Source: Flavobacterium sp. UGB4466 (lineage in GTDB: Bacteria; Bacteroidota; Bacteroidia; Flavobacteriales; Flavobacteriaceae). From it: 36,065 nucleotides of DNA. This document shows positions 1 through 8,158 of the stretch, piece by piece (position 1 is the stretch's first letter; the number at the start of each line of letters is the position of its first letter). Under the pieces are notes generated by a model. That model did not search any database and had not been told where the DNA came from. It saw nothing but the letters and a program-made list of their open reading frames with translations. The stretch is taken from NCBI RefSeq assembly GCF_903469665.1, contig NZ_CAGKLC010000008.1, positions 6,668 through 42,732 on the forward strand, in the 5' to 3' direction. The position numbers were made by a program, and so were the translations under genes.

Positions 1-170
1 AGAAAGGTTGTTTGTGAGGAAAGGTTCTGAGGTGCTAAGGTTCTGAGATGCTAAGATTTTTGGTTTTGATCAATAAAAAAAAGGCTGTTTGCATAGAAAG
101 GTTCTGAGTTACTAAGGTTCTGAGACGCTAAGGTTTTTGATTTTCGTGAATAAAAAAAGCTGTTTGAGTT
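1..170. repeat. Tandem ~77-bp repeat with CTAAG/CTGAG motifs
   Basis: Two consecutive imperfect units (about 18-94 and 95-170) share the same order of parts: GAAAGGTTCTGAG, a CTAAGGTTCTGAG block, a T-rich stretch, an A-run, and a GCTGTTTG end. A fragment of a further unit lies at 1-17, so the array probably continues beyond the window edge. The same motif appears in inverse orientation at 236-272, just downstream of the DUF937 stop, and again at 31501-31740. No open reading frame explains it. The function is unknown. Confidence 0.75.
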
Positions 171-181
171 CAACAAACAGC
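152..181 (-). terminator. Rho-independent terminator for the DUF937 gene
   Basis: An 8-bp stem (GCTGTTTG at 159-166 with CAAACAGC at 174-181) is followed, reading on the minus strand, by a run of seven T. It lies about 100 bases past the stop of the DUF937 gene, with an inverse-orientation CTAAG-type repeat block (236-272) between the two. Confidence 0.6.
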
Positions 182-281
182 CTTTATATTTTTGGTAAAA
201 GGTTTAATACTTAAATTTAAAGTTACCATGGGAATAGCTTAGTGCCTCAGAACCTTAGCATCTTAGCACCTTAAAAAAAAA

Positions 282-839
282 TCATTTTCCAAACAATTTC
301 CCCAATAGCCCTCCTAATCCTCCACTTTTAGTAAGACTTACAGCATCGGCTACATCTACTTTTCCGTCATTGTTTTGGTCCAGACCGAATTGCATTCCGT
401 ATTTATTAATAGTGTCCATAATACCGGAAGCTTGTCCGCTATTTCCTGAAATTGAGCTTATAATATCTGAAATATTGAAACTACTGTCGTTGGGATCTTT
501 TGCTTTGTTGACTAAAGAATTCAAAACCTGCGGAATCATACCTGAAGCGACACCGGCTGAATCGGCGCTGCTTAATCCGAATTTTTCACCAAGACTCCCG
601 CTTAATTGTTGTGTTATTTGTTGTACAACGGGATTAGAACTGTCCAGTTTAGAAGTTCCGTTAAATAAGCCAGCCAATTGTTCTGCACCTCCTTCTGAAG
701 CAATTTTTTGCAATCCTGAAAATATTGAAGAGCTAGTTTCCTTTATAACCGCTTCATTATGCTCATTTGGGACAGCAGCGTTGTTTACCACTGCATCTCC
801 TCCGTATTGTTGTACTAATTGTGTTAATTGTTCAAACAT
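282..839 (-). CDS. DUF937 family protein with a C-terminal EF-hand-like loop
   Basis: A 185-residue soluble protein rich in Gly, Ser, Asn and Gln, without a signal peptide or membrane helix. The N-terminal segment (MFEQLTQLVQQYGGDAV) and the repeated Gly-rich helices resemble DUF937 proteins, whose function is unknown. Residues about 153-165 read DQNNDGKVDVADA, a DxNxDGxVD loop of EF-hand or dockerin type that could bind calcium. The C-terminus is Gly/Leu-rich (GGLGGLLGKLFGK). It is transcribed in the same direction as serA but is separated from it by a terminator, and it has its own -7 element at 871-878. The opposite-strand frame over the same bases is a shadow. Family assignment is from memory; calcium binding is inferred. 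Confidence 0.75.
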   Translation of the reverse strand: MFEQLTQLVQQYGGDAVVNNAAVPNEHNEAVIKETSSSIFSGLQKIASEGGAEQLAGLFNGTSKLDSSNPVVQQITQQLSGSLGEKFGLSSADSAGVASGMIPQVLNSLVNKAKDPNDSSFNISDIISSISGNSGQASGIMDTINKYGMQFGLDQNNDGKVDVADAVSLTKSGGLGGLLGKLFGK

Positions 840-870
840 GATTTAAAGAATTTAGGTTAGAATTTAAACT

Positions 871-878
871 CAAATTTA
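871..878 (-). promoter_or_regulatory. Bacteroidota -7 element for the DUF937 gene
   Basis: On the minus strand these bases read TAAATTTG, an exact match to TAnnTTTG, 32 bases upstream of the start codon at 839. I found no good -33 TTTG at the expected spacing, so this is a half-match. Confidence 0.45.
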
Positions 879-880
879 AT

Positions 881-922
881 CAAAAAAAGAAAGGGATTTA
901 TTAAACGATGTTAATAAATCCC
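881..922 (-). terminator. Rho-independent terminator after serA
   Basis: A perfect 12-bp stem (893-904 with 911-922, loop ACGATG) is followed on the minus strand by TTTCTTTTTTT. It begins 25 bases past the serA stop codon. Confidence 0.8.
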
Positions 923-947
923 TCCTAATTAATTTATTTTTAGTTTA

Positions 948-1898
948 TTAGCTCAGTATGGAAATGATTTGTGAAGCTAATTCTGTACCAATTCTGTCTT
1001 GTGCTTCTCCTGTGGCAGCCCCAATGTGAGGAGTCAATGAGATTTTAGTATGCATTAAAATAGCCATTTCCGGTTTTGGTTCGCTTTCAAAAACGTCTAA
1101 TCCGGCAAATGCAACTTTTCCTGAATCTAAAGCTTTCACTAAGGCTACTTCGTCGATAACACCACCACGAGCGCAGTTTACTATTCCAACACCATCTTTC
1201 ATAATAGCCAGTTCTTTTTCGCCAATGATGTAACCGTCCTGAGCTGGAACGTGTAAGGTAATGAAATCAGCTTCTTTGAACAATGATTCTAAAGATTGAG
1301 AAACGATAGTTGTAGTGATCGACTGGCCGTCAAAAAACTCCACTTTAACGTCAACAGAAGGAATAAAGCTATCAGCAGCGATTACTCTCATTCCTAAACC
1401 TAAAGCCATTTTTGCAGTAGCCTGACCAATACGCCCAATACCAACAATACCAAGAGTTTTACCCCTTAGTTCAGTACCATTAGCGTATGCTTTTTTCAAA
1501 CCGTCAAAGTTTGAATCCCCTTCAAGAGGCATATTTCTGTTTGAATCATGTAAAAAACGAACACCTGAAAATAAGTGTCCAAATACCAGTTCGGCAACAG
1601 ATTCTGATGAAGAAGCCGGAGTATTAATGACATGAATTCCTTTGCTTTTTGCGTAATCAACATCGATGTTGTCCATACCAACACCACCACGGCCAATAAT
1701 TTTCAATCCCGGGCAGGCATCAATAATGTCTTTGCGAACTTTAGTAGCGCTTCGTACTAAAACGACATCTACATTATTTTCGTTTACAAAATTAGCTACT
1801 TGTTCCTGAGCTACTTTTGTTGTAATAACTTCAAAACCACCTTTTTCTAAAGCAAGAATTCCACTTTTTGAAATTCCGTCGTTTGCTAATACTTTCAT
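948..1898 (-). CDS. serA: D-3-phosphoglycerate dehydrogenase, short form
   Basis: Oxidises 3-phosphoglycerate to 3-phosphohydroxypyruvate with NAD+, the first committed step of serine synthesis. The 316 residues show the D-2-hydroxyacid dehydrogenase layout: a substrate-binding part, then a Rossmann domain with GIGRIG at about 153-158, and the catalytic set Arg244 (NCARGG), Glu273 (FESEP) and His291 (TPHIGAATGEAQ). There is no C-terminal ACT domain, so the serine feedback control of the long E. coli type is not expected through that route. The upstream neighbour on the same strand is serC, the next enzyme of the pathway, 227 bases away with a structured repeat (1984-2066) between them. Other hydroxyacid dehydrogenases are possible, but the serC neighbour and the HIGAATGEAQ signature favour SerA. 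Confidence 0.93.
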   Translation of the reverse strand: MKVLANDGISKSGILALEKGGFEVITTKVAQEQVANFVNENNVDVVLVRSATKVRKDIIDACPGLKIIGRGGVGMDNIDVDYAKSKGIHVINTPASSSESVAELVFGHLFSGVRFLHDSNRNMPLEGDSNFDGLKKAYANGTELRGKTLGIVGIGRIGQATAKMALGLGMRVIAADSFIPSVDVKVEFFDGQSITTTIVSQSLESLFKEADFITLHVPAQDGYIIGEKELAIMKDGVGIVNCARGGVIDEVALVKALDSGKVAFAGLDVFESEPKPEMAILMHTKISLTPHIGAATGEAQDRIGTELASQIISILS

Positions 1899-1983
1899 CT
1901 TAGTTTATGTGTTTATTTGTTTATTTGTTTAATCGTACAGATTAGAAGATAAACATAATATTATAATTTTTTCTTTTTTTTTT

Positions 1984-2066
1984 AGGAGCTAATCCCGCTA
2001 TCCGTTATGATCTTTTTTGTTTTTAAAGAAAAAACAAAAAAGGATCTCCATTTCTATCGGGGCTAG
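1984..2066 (-). ncRNA. Structured dispersed element, copy A (Flavo-1-like)
   Basis: An ~83-base element with nested pairing: AGC (1987-1989) with GCT (2062-2064); CCCG (1994-1997) with CGGG (2058-2061); TA (1999-2000) with TA (2055-2056) across a C/T mismatch; and a long inner hairpin (2013-2024 with 2030-2041) whose base ATC/GGAT carries a bulged G. A second copy at 21508-21589 keeps this plan with different bases in the stems. It lies between serC and serA. It may be the Flavo-1 RNA motif, reported as numerous in Flavobacteria; that identity is from memory. The strand is that of the flanking genes and is a guess. Confidence 0.55.
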
Positions 2067-2125
2067 GAATCCTGTGTTCAATTCACATTTTTGGTAAACT
2101 GCAAACTAAAAACTGCGACTGTAAA

Positions 2126-3196
2126 CTAAATTTTAGTTTCCAAAGCTTTCATTACATCTACTAAAACCTGAACGCTTTCGATAGACATCGCATTGTAGAT
2201 TGAAGCTCTGTAACCACCCACTGAACGGTGACCTGGTAATCCTGAAATTCCGGCTTCTTTCCATAAAGCGTCAAAAGTAGCAGTGTGATCGGCATTGTTT
2301 AATAAGAAAGTAACGTTCATTTTAGAACGGTCTTCAACTGCTGCTGCTCCTTTAAACAATGGATTTCTGTCAATTTCGGCATAAAGTAATTCTGCTTTTG
2401 CATTGTTTAGTTTTTCAACTGCAGCAATTCCTCCTTTTTCTTTAATCCATTGTAAAGTTAGTAACGAAACATACACAGCAAAAACAGGAGGAGTGTTGTA
2501 CATACTCTCTGCTTTAATATGTTTAGCGTAATCTAACATACTTGGAATTGTTCTTCCGTTTTTCTCTAGTATTTCTTCTTTAATCACAACCAAAGTGGTT
2601 CCGGCAGGTCCCATGTTTTTTTGAGCGCCGGCGTAGATTAAGTCAAATTTAGAGAAATCCAATTCACGTGAAAAAATATCAGAACTCATATCGCAAACCA
2701 CAGGAACATTTGTTGCCGGGAATTCTTTCATTTGAGTTCCAAAAATAGTGTTGTTGCTGGTACAGTGAAAGTAATCAGCATCAGTTGGTATTTCGTATCC
2801 TTTCGGAATATGATTGTAATTAGCTTCTTTTGAAGAACCTACGATAACAGTTTCTCCAAAATATTTTGCTTCTTTTATAGCAGCAGTTGCCCAGGTTCCG
2901 GAATCCAGATAAGCGGCTTTTCCGTTTTCTTTCATTAAGTTATAAGGGGCCATTAAGAAGGCTGTGCTTGCACCACCTTGTAAAAATAGAGCCTGATACC
3001 CTTTTCCCTGAAGTCCCAATAATTCTAAAGCAAGGGATCGAGCTTCCTCCATAACAGCAACGAAGTCTTTACTTCGGTGCGAAATTTCAAGAATAGATAA
3101 TCCTGAATCATTAAAATCTAAAATGGCTTTTGATGCTTTCTCAAAAACTTCCTGAGGTAAAATACTAGGTCCTGCGCTGTAGTTGTGTTTTTTCAT
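2126..3196 (-). CDS. serC: Phosphoserine aminotransferase
   Basis: A class-V PLP-dependent aminotransferase that converts 3-phosphohydroxypyruvate and glutamate to phosphoserine and 2-oxoglutarate; the family also serves pyridoxal phosphate synthesis. The 356 residues begin with the typical KHNYSAGPSILP. The cofactor-binding GGAS motif is at about 74-77, and the Schiff-base lysine is Lys193 in AGAQKNMGPAG. The HRSVGGYRASIYNA block near the C-terminus is the phosphate-binding signature. Length is normal for the family. It precedes serA on the same strand, so the first two committed steps of serine synthesis are adjacent. The acyl-CoA reductase gene lies 93 bases further upstream in the same direction. 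Confidence 0.96.
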   Translation of the reverse strand: MKKHNYSAGPSILPQEVFEKASKAILDFNDSGLSILEISHRSKDFVAVMEEARSLALELLGLQGKGYQALFLQGGASTAFLMAPYNLMKENGKAAYLDSGTWATAAIKEAKYFGETVIVGSSKEANYNHIPKGYEIPTDADYFHCTSNNTIFGTQMKEFPATNVPVVCDMSSDIFSRELDFSKFDLIYAGAQKNMGPAGTTLVVIKEEILEKNGRTIPSMLDYAKHIKAESMYNTPPVFAVYVSLLTLQWIKEKGGIAAVEKLNNAKAELLYAEIDRNPLFKGAAAVEDRSKMNVTFLLNNADHTATFDALWKEAGISGLPGHRSVGGYRASIYNAMSIESVQVLVDVMKALETKI

Positions 3197-3289
3197 GGTT
3201 TTTGTTAATAGTCGAAAAATTTAAAGACGCAAATTTCGGCAATAGGAGCTGAAAAAGCGATAAATAATTCGAAATAATTGAACATATTT

Positions 3290-4363
3290 TTAATTTGTTG
3301 TTAACAAAAACGTTATAGTATCTACATTATCTGCATAATCCCACAAACGTGGTTTTTGGGTTTGCCCAAAAGAAATACTGTTTTGAGTTAAATCATTGCT
3401 CACGATGCACTGAATTTGTTCAGCATCAGCTTCTAAACGAGTTTGTAAGTCTTCGATGTTTTCATAAGATTCATAAAAGACACTCGAAATAGGAGAGGCG
3501 TAACTCGGATCTTCTTTTAGAGTTAAAAAGCCATTGTCTAAAAGTTTAAAGTTACTCATCAAAAACACAGCTTTATTGTAGTCGTAATTGTTAGCGTATT
3601 TTTCGTAATGAATAACATCCTGATATTTGAAAATAGCCTGGAAAAATGCATCAAAAGAATATCCTTTCGGAACAAAAAGTTTAGACACATTGCGGCATCC
3701 CAGTCCAAAATATCTGAAAATATCCTCGCCCAAAGCTTCTAGTTCTTCGTGAGTTTCTTTTCCGTTTAAAATTGCAACCGAATTTCTGTTTTTGCGAATG
3801 ATCGACGGCTTATCTTTAAAGTAATATTCAAAATAACGTGCCGTATTGTTGCTTCCGGTTGCTATAACGATATCAAAATTTTCGAGTTTACCTTCTACGA
3901 AAGTGATCTTATCTTTTAGATTTTCATCGACAAAAATGAGGTATTTGGCTAAAAACGGCAATAAATGCTGATCGTTTGAAGAAGTTTTTATTAAGGCCTT
4001 ATTTCCAGTGATTAAAACCGATAAAAAGTCATGAAATCCAACTAACGGAATATTTCCGGCAAGGATTAAAGCAACTGTTTTTTCAGTTTTATCTGCTTTT
4101 TCGAATGCTGAACTGTAAGCCGAAAGCCATTTTTCAATGTTTTCTTCCGTTAAAGCTTCTGCCCATGAATGTATTGCAAAATGCACCTGTTCAGGAGTAT
4201 ACCATCCATTGTGTGATTGAGAAAGAGCAATCAGTTTTATGAAATCATCAAAAAACAGGTCGTTACCTAAAACCGATTCATTTCGTACGTTTTCTGTTTC
4301 AGAGAACTGACTTAAAAATCGACCTAGTGCTATAAAAGACTGTTTTTTTTCGTTTTGTAACAT
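3290..4363 (-). CDS. LuxC-type acyl-CoA reductase
   Basis: A member of the aldehyde-dehydrogenase superfamily close to LuxC, which reduces activated fatty acyl groups to aldehydes. I chose the internal start MLQNEKKQ at 4363 (357 residues): the 27 residues encoded further upstream overlap a complete promoter (-33 TTTG at 4432-4435, -7 TATTTTTG at 4404-4411), giving a leader of about 34 bases. Visible motifs are AGNIPLVGFHD (about 102-112, nucleotide-binding region) and FGLGCRNVSKLFVP with the probable catalytic Cys223. No luxD, luxE or luciferase genes are nearby, so a bioluminescence role is not implied. It is divergent from a ferredoxin and upstream of serC-serA. The physiological substrate is unknown. 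Confidence 0.82.
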   Translation of the reverse strand: MLQNEKKQSFIALGRFLSQFSETENVRNESVLGNDLFFDDFIKLIALSQSHNGWYTPEQVHFAIHSWAEALTEENIEKWLSAYSSAFEKADKTEKTVALILAGNIPLVGFHDFLSVLITGNKALIKTSSNDQHLLPFLAKYLIFVDENLKDKITFVEGKLENFDIVIATGSNNTARYFEYYFKDKPSIIRKNRNSVAILNGKETHEELEALGEDIFRYFGLGCRNVSKLFVPKGYSFDAFFQAIFKYQDVIHYEKYANNYDYNKAVFLMSNFKLLDNGFLTLKEDPSYASPISSVFYESYENIEDLQTRLEADAEQIQCIVSNDLTQNSISFGQTQKPRLWDYADNVDTITFLLTTN

Positions 4364-4403
4364 AAGTAATTTGTTTATGAAAGGTTTTGATTGTAATTTT
4401 GCA

Positions 4404-4435
4404 CAAAAATAAGGATAAATAAGTCGAAAGTCAAA
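4404..4435 (-). promoter_or_regulatory. Complete Bacteroidota promoter for the acyl-CoA reductase
   Basis: On the minus strand TTTG (4432-4435) is followed after 20 bases by TATTTTTG (4404-4411). This fits the -33/-7 consensus of the Bacteroidota primary sigma factor in both motif and spacing. Transcription would start near 4397. Confidence 0.65.
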
Positions 4436-4515
4436 AGTCATCAAGTCAAAAGCGAGGGATGTCTTTTTTTTGACTTTGCAACTTTAAGACTTTTAACTCT
4501 AAGACTAATAAAACA

Positions 4516-4866
4516 ATGGCAATAATTATAACTGACGAATGCATAAACTGTGGGGCTTGCGAACCGGAATGCCCAAATACAGCAATTTATGAAGGTGCTG
4601 ATGATTGGAGATACAAAGATGGAACCAGTCTTTCCGGAAAAATAATTTTACCTGACGGAACTGAGGTTGATGCAGAAGATGCACAAACACCAATTTCTGA
4701 TGAGGTGTATTATATCGTTCCTGGAAAATGTACCGAGTGTAAAGGTTTTCACGATGAACCTCAATGTGCTGCCGTATGTCCAGTTGATTGTTGTGTGCCA
4801 GATGATAATCACGTTGAAGACGAAGAAACCTTGTTGAACAGACAAGCGTTTTTACACGGTGAATAA
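4516..4866 (+). CDS. Ferredoxin, Alvin-type 2[4Fe-4S]
   Basis: A 116-residue cytoplasmic electron carrier. The first cluster motif is Cys9-x2-Cys12-x2-Cys15-x3-Cys19-Pro. The second is Cys72-x2-Cys75-x8-Cys84-x3-Cys88-Pro, with the long eight-residue gap that marks Alvin-type ferredoxins; two further Cys follow at 92-93. The stretch between the clusters (about 25-68) is acidic. It is divergent from the acyl-CoA reductase, about 150 bases between starts, and a strong terminator follows. A functional link to the reductase is possible, but nothing in the sequence proves it. Confidence 0.93.
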   Translation: MAIIITDECINCGACEPECPNTAIYEGADDWRYKDGTSLSGKIILPDGTEVDAEDAQTPISDEVYYIVPGKCTECKGFHDEPQCAAVCPVDCCVPDDNHVEDEETLLNRQAFLHGE

Positions 4867-4893
4867 TGAAATAATGATGTATTAGATATAAAC

Positions 4894-4932
4894 AAAAAAT
4901 CCTGAGTTAACGCTCAGGATTTTTTGTTTTTG
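4894..4932 (+). terminator. Bidirectional terminator after the ferredoxin gene
   Basis: A 13-bp perfect stem (4894-4906 with 4913-4925, loop TTAACG) is followed by a T-rich tract. Because the outer arm is an A/T run, it should also stop minus-strand transcription arriving from the TonB-dependent receptor gene. Confidence 0.85.
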
Positions 4933-5015
4933 TTTAGTCAGATAAGAGCTTTTTTTGACTTGTCTGATTGCATAAAGTTCCCAACTGCTTAAACTGTTGG
5001 GGGTAGTTGATTTTA

Positions 5016-5151
5016 AACACATAGAAACATAGATTTGATATACTCAAATAAGGCGTTTTACTTATTTTAGGCGCACAGAGGCGACTATGCGTAAGAAACG
5101 GGTTTCTTTTTAGATTCTTTCATGGCCTCAGAATCTATGTTTCTATGTGTT
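5016..5151. repeat. Long-spaced inverted repeat in the ferredoxin-receptor gap
   Basis: This is the main content of the 311-base gap 4867-5177. The arms at 5016-5035 and 5132-5151 contain AACACATAGAAACATAGATT and its near-perfect complement, about 97 bases apart. A small hairpin (AAGAAAC 5093-5099 with GTTTCTT 5102-5108) lies inside. I recall similar AACACATAGAAACATAGA strings in other Flavobacterium intergenic regions, but I have not checked. No coding potential is visible. Confidence 0.65.
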
Positions 5152-5177
5152 AAATGTTTTTTTAATGGGTTAATTAC

Positions 5178-7844
5178 TTAAAAATTAAACCCAAGTCTTG
5201 CATAGTAGTATGCTCCGCTGAATCCCATCTGAACGGCATCCCAGTAACCACCTGCTTCAGTATTGCCTGTCTCATCTTGTTTCGTTGGGTAAACATTGAA
5301 TAAGTTGTTGCTTCCAACGCTTAATTTCAGGTTTTTAGTCAATTGATATCCAACAGTTAAGTCAGTGATTAGTCTTGGATTGTATACATCATTTTCATCA
5401 GTATAATCTACTAAAACTACTTTGCTGAATCTGGTGAATGCAATACCGGCATCAAATTTATTTTTAGCATAGTTAAGGTTTAAGCCAAATTTGTTATCCG
5501 GAGCTGATGATAGTAGGAATGCTTTTTCACGTTTTCCAAAGAAAGTGCCTTCGTCTAAAGTTCCATTTTTTACATTATCAATTTTCATGTCGTTGATGTT
5601 TCCAACCAAAGTCGCACTAAACAAGGATTCTCCGAATTTTTTCTTCCAGGCCAAAACGATATCCAAACCGTGAGTACTGGTGTCTACACCATTCACGAAA
5701 AACTGAGCTTTATCGACACCAAGGTTTAAGGGTTTAGCATCAAAATATCCGGTAAGAACGATACGGTCTTTTACTTTGATGTAATAGCCATCAACTGTTG
5801 CGGTGAAATCGCCAAAGGTAGCCGTGAAGCCCAAAGAGGCATTTACCGCTTTTTCTTCGTTTAGTTTCTGAATTCCAAAAGCCTTGGTAACCGGGCTGTT
5901 GTTTGGAGCAAGTAGCACTTCGGTAGCTCCTCCTGCATTAAAATTTGTAAAACGCAGGTTGTAATAAATTTGTGCCAGTGAAGGAGCACGGAAGCCTGTA
6001 CTTACAGATCCTCTGAAGTTAATATGCTGTCCGGCTTTTACTCTTGCAGCTAATTTTCCGTTTAAGGTACTTCCAAAATCACTATAGTTTTCAAAACGAA
6101 CCGCACCGCTCAGTAAAAAAGACTCTGTTATGTCAAGCTCAGCATCAGTGTATAAAGATAAGTTCGTACGACTTTTGTCTACCGTATTTGAAGGGCTGTA
6201 TCCTGGAAAACCTTGTGAACCTCCCGGTCTTGAAATGGTTGGAGACGAAGTTGGATCTGTAGGGTCGTAATCCGGATTTGGAATAGTTGGCGCGCTTTGG
6301 GTTGTAGGGTTGGTTATAGGTCTTCCGTTAGTATCATAAGTCGCATAAGAACCTTCTTCTCCTGAGAAAATAGTAAATTTTTCCGTTCTGTACTCTGCTC
6401 CAAAAGCAAGGTTTAAACCGCTTAAGACCGAATCGTAGTTTTTAGAAAAATCAAAATTGGTTGTATTTTGAGTCAGACTGTGCCCTCCTGCATCAAATTC
6501 TGTTGGAGATTTCCCTTCTAAGGAAGCATTTATAGTTCCTTTGATGTAGTAATGAAAAAGGTTTTTACCGTAAGTATTGCTTAAATCGATGTTCCATCCG
6601 CTGGCCGTTTTAGTTCTAAATCCTGCTGCCAGAGAATTGTCTATAATATTAGAAGTAATTCTGGGAGTGTAGCCACCCGGATAAACAGACTCGACAACTC
6701 TTTCTCCTCCGTTTCTGGTAAAAGCATAGGCATCTGTATCTCTGTAATTTCGGCCTCCAAAAGCATAAAACTGCGTTTTCTCAGATACCGGAAGCGATAA
6801 ATTTCCGAATAAGTTAAAACCTTGAATAGAAGCATCTCCAAAACCTTTTCTGAAATCATAAGCAGGTCTTAGGGTTTTGTTTTTGTTGATGTATTCTGTT
6901 GTAAAATTGGCTGAACCTCCTTTGTCACCAATCGCAACACCATAGTTAGCGGCTACTTTTACAGATCCACCGTCAAACGATTGGTTTTTACCATAAGTAT
7001 TTCCGTTTCCGTTTTGGTCCAGTCTGAAGTTTTTGGTATTTGGAGTTCCATCCAAAAAATCACCTTTTGCATTGGTATTAAACGCTCCGTAGGTTACAGA
7101 TCCCGTTAATTCGTCGACATTGTCATTTAGTACAATATTAATAACTCCGGCAATGGCATCCGAACCGTATTGGGCAGCGGCGCCATCTCTAAGGATTTCA
7201 ATTCTTTTGATCGCAGTAGCAGGTATGGCATTTAAATCAGTTCCTGTGTTTCCACGTCCGCGGGTACCAAATAAATTGATTAAGGATGACTGATGTCTTC
7301 TTTTTCCGTTAATCAAAACCAAAGTCTGATCCGGTCCCAGACCTCTCAGCGAAGCAGGATCAACGTGATCGGCACCATCAGATCCGGATTGTTTGTTGGC
7401 ATTAAACGAAGGAGCAACATATTGTAACAATTGATTGATCTCTATTTTACCGCTTTGTGTCGTGACATCTTTTACGCTAATAACGTCAATCGGAACGGCC
7501 GAATTCACCACGGTTCTCTTAGTATTTCTTGATCCTACGATTACGACATCATTCAGGACCTGACCTCCGTTTTCGTCTAAAATAACGTCAGTTTTACTAT
7601 TTGAAGAGGATTTTTCTACATTGGTATAGCCAACGTAGCTAAAAATTAAGATGGCACCTTCTTTTACTTTTATAAGGTAACCTCCTTCAAAATTGGTAGA
7701 TACGCCGTTTGTAGTTCCTTTTTCAAGGATATTAACTCCCGGAAGCGGATTACCTGATTTATCTCTCACAACTCCTGATACTTCTTTTTGGGCGAATAGA
7801 AATGCTGTGTTGAACAGTATTATTAATAATGCAATCTTTTTCAT
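5178..7844 (-). CDS. TonB-dependent outer-membrane receptor with CarboxypepD_reg-like domain
   Basis: An outer-membrane receptor that imports a ligand using TonB/ExbBD energy. The preferred start is the internal Met at 7844, which gives a clean signal peptide (MKKIALLIILFNTAFLFAQ); the 21 residues encoded upstream would precede it and are unlikely to be used. Domains in order (888 residues): signal peptide; a carboxypeptidase-regulatory-like domain (about 20-100, GVVRDKSGNPLPGVNILEKG); a plug domain (about 110-230) with SLRGLGPDQTLVLINGKRRH and the RIEILRDGAAAQYGSDAIAGVINI signature; then a 22-strand-type barrel ending in the aromatic YYARLGFNF. No SusD partner gene is adjacent, so it is not an evident polysaccharide-utilisation pair. 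The ligand cannot be read from the sequence; ferric-siderophore-type uptake is one possibility. Confidence 0.9.
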   Translation of the reverse strand: MKKIALLIILFNTAFLFAQKEVSGVVRDKSGNPLPGVNILEKGTTNGVSTNFEGGYLIKVKEGAILIFSYVGYTNVEKSSSNSKTDVILDENGGQVLNDVVIVGSRNTKRTVVNSAVPIDVISVKDVTTQSGKIEINQLLQYVAPSFNANKQSGSDGADHVDPASLRGLGPDQTLVLINGKRRHQSSLINLFGTRGRGNTGTDLNAIPATAIKRIEILRDGAAAQYGSDAIAGVINIVLNDNVDELTGSVTYGAFNTNAKGDFLDGTPNTKNFRLDQNGNGNTYGKNQSFDGGSVKVAANYGVAIGDKGGSANFTTEYINKNKTLRPAYDFRKGFGDASIQGFNLFGNLSLPVSEKTQFYAFGGRNYRDTDAYAFTRNGGERVVESVYPGGYTPRITSNIIDNSLAAGFRTKTASGWNIDLSNTYGKNLFHYYIKGTINASLEGKSPTEFDAGGHSLTQNTTNFDFSKNYDSVLSGLNLAFGAEYRTEKFTIFSGEEGSYATYDTNGRPITNPTTQSAPTIPNPDYDPTDPTSSPTISRPGGSQGFPGYSPSNTVDKSRTNLSLYTDAELDITESFLLSGAVRFENYSDFGSTLNGKLAARVKAGQHINFRGSVSTGFRAPSLAQIYYNLRFTNFNAGGATEVLLAPNNSPVTKAFGIQKLNEEKAVNASLGFTATFGDFTATVDGYYIKVKDRIVLTGYFDAKPLNLGVDKAQFFVNGVDTSTHGLDIVLAWKKKFGESLFSATLVGNINDMKIDNVKNGTLDEGTFFGKREKAFLLSSAPDNKFGLNLNYAKNKFDAGIAFTRFSKVVLVDYTDENDVYNPRLITDLTVGYQLTKNLKLSVGSNNLFNVYPTKQDETGNTEAGGYWDAVQMGFSGAYYYARLGFNF

Positions 7845-8158
7845 GGTTAATTGAGTTTGGTTTATTGGTTTTTGTTCGTTTGTTATAAAAGTAATTATTT
7901 TTAACAAAAAATTAATAAGAAGTTTATTTTTTTTAATGAGGTGACCTTAAAAAACATTAATCGTCATTTTTACTTCAATTGCGAGCTATTAAATCTTATA
8001 TTTGCAAAATTTTAAAGCCAAAAAATACTATTTCGGCACAAGTACAAAAGGAATACGAAAATTATAACCTGTTAAAAACGACTTTGGTATACTGAAAAAC
8101 CGGTATAAAAAAGACTCGAAAGAAAAAGGTTTACATAAAAAACAAATAGAATCAACAG
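7845..8158. promoter_or_regulatory. Divergent intergenic region between the receptor gene and ychF
   Basis: This 314-base AT-rich gap lies between outward-facing genes. TATATTTG at 7997-8004 is an exact -7 match for ychF and would give a leader of about 150 bases. For the receptor gene the minus strand has only weaker TAnnTTTA-like sites. I see no convincing hairpin, repeat or small gene in the long ychF leader. Confidence 0.5.

Noticed and set aside
370..846. A 158-residue plus-strand frame opposite the DUF937 gene
   Set aside because: Antisense shadow of a gene with a recognisable family, its own -7 element and terminator; the plus frame is Cys-rich with no known domain.
3290..4363. A bioluminescence (lux) operon
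   Set aside because: Only a LuxC-like reductase is present; there is no luciferase, LuxD or LuxE gene nearby.
4364..4444. 27-residue N-terminal extension of the acyl-CoA reductase
   Set aside because: It overlaps the promoter with correctly spaced -33 and -7 elements, and the family start fits MLQNEKKQ.
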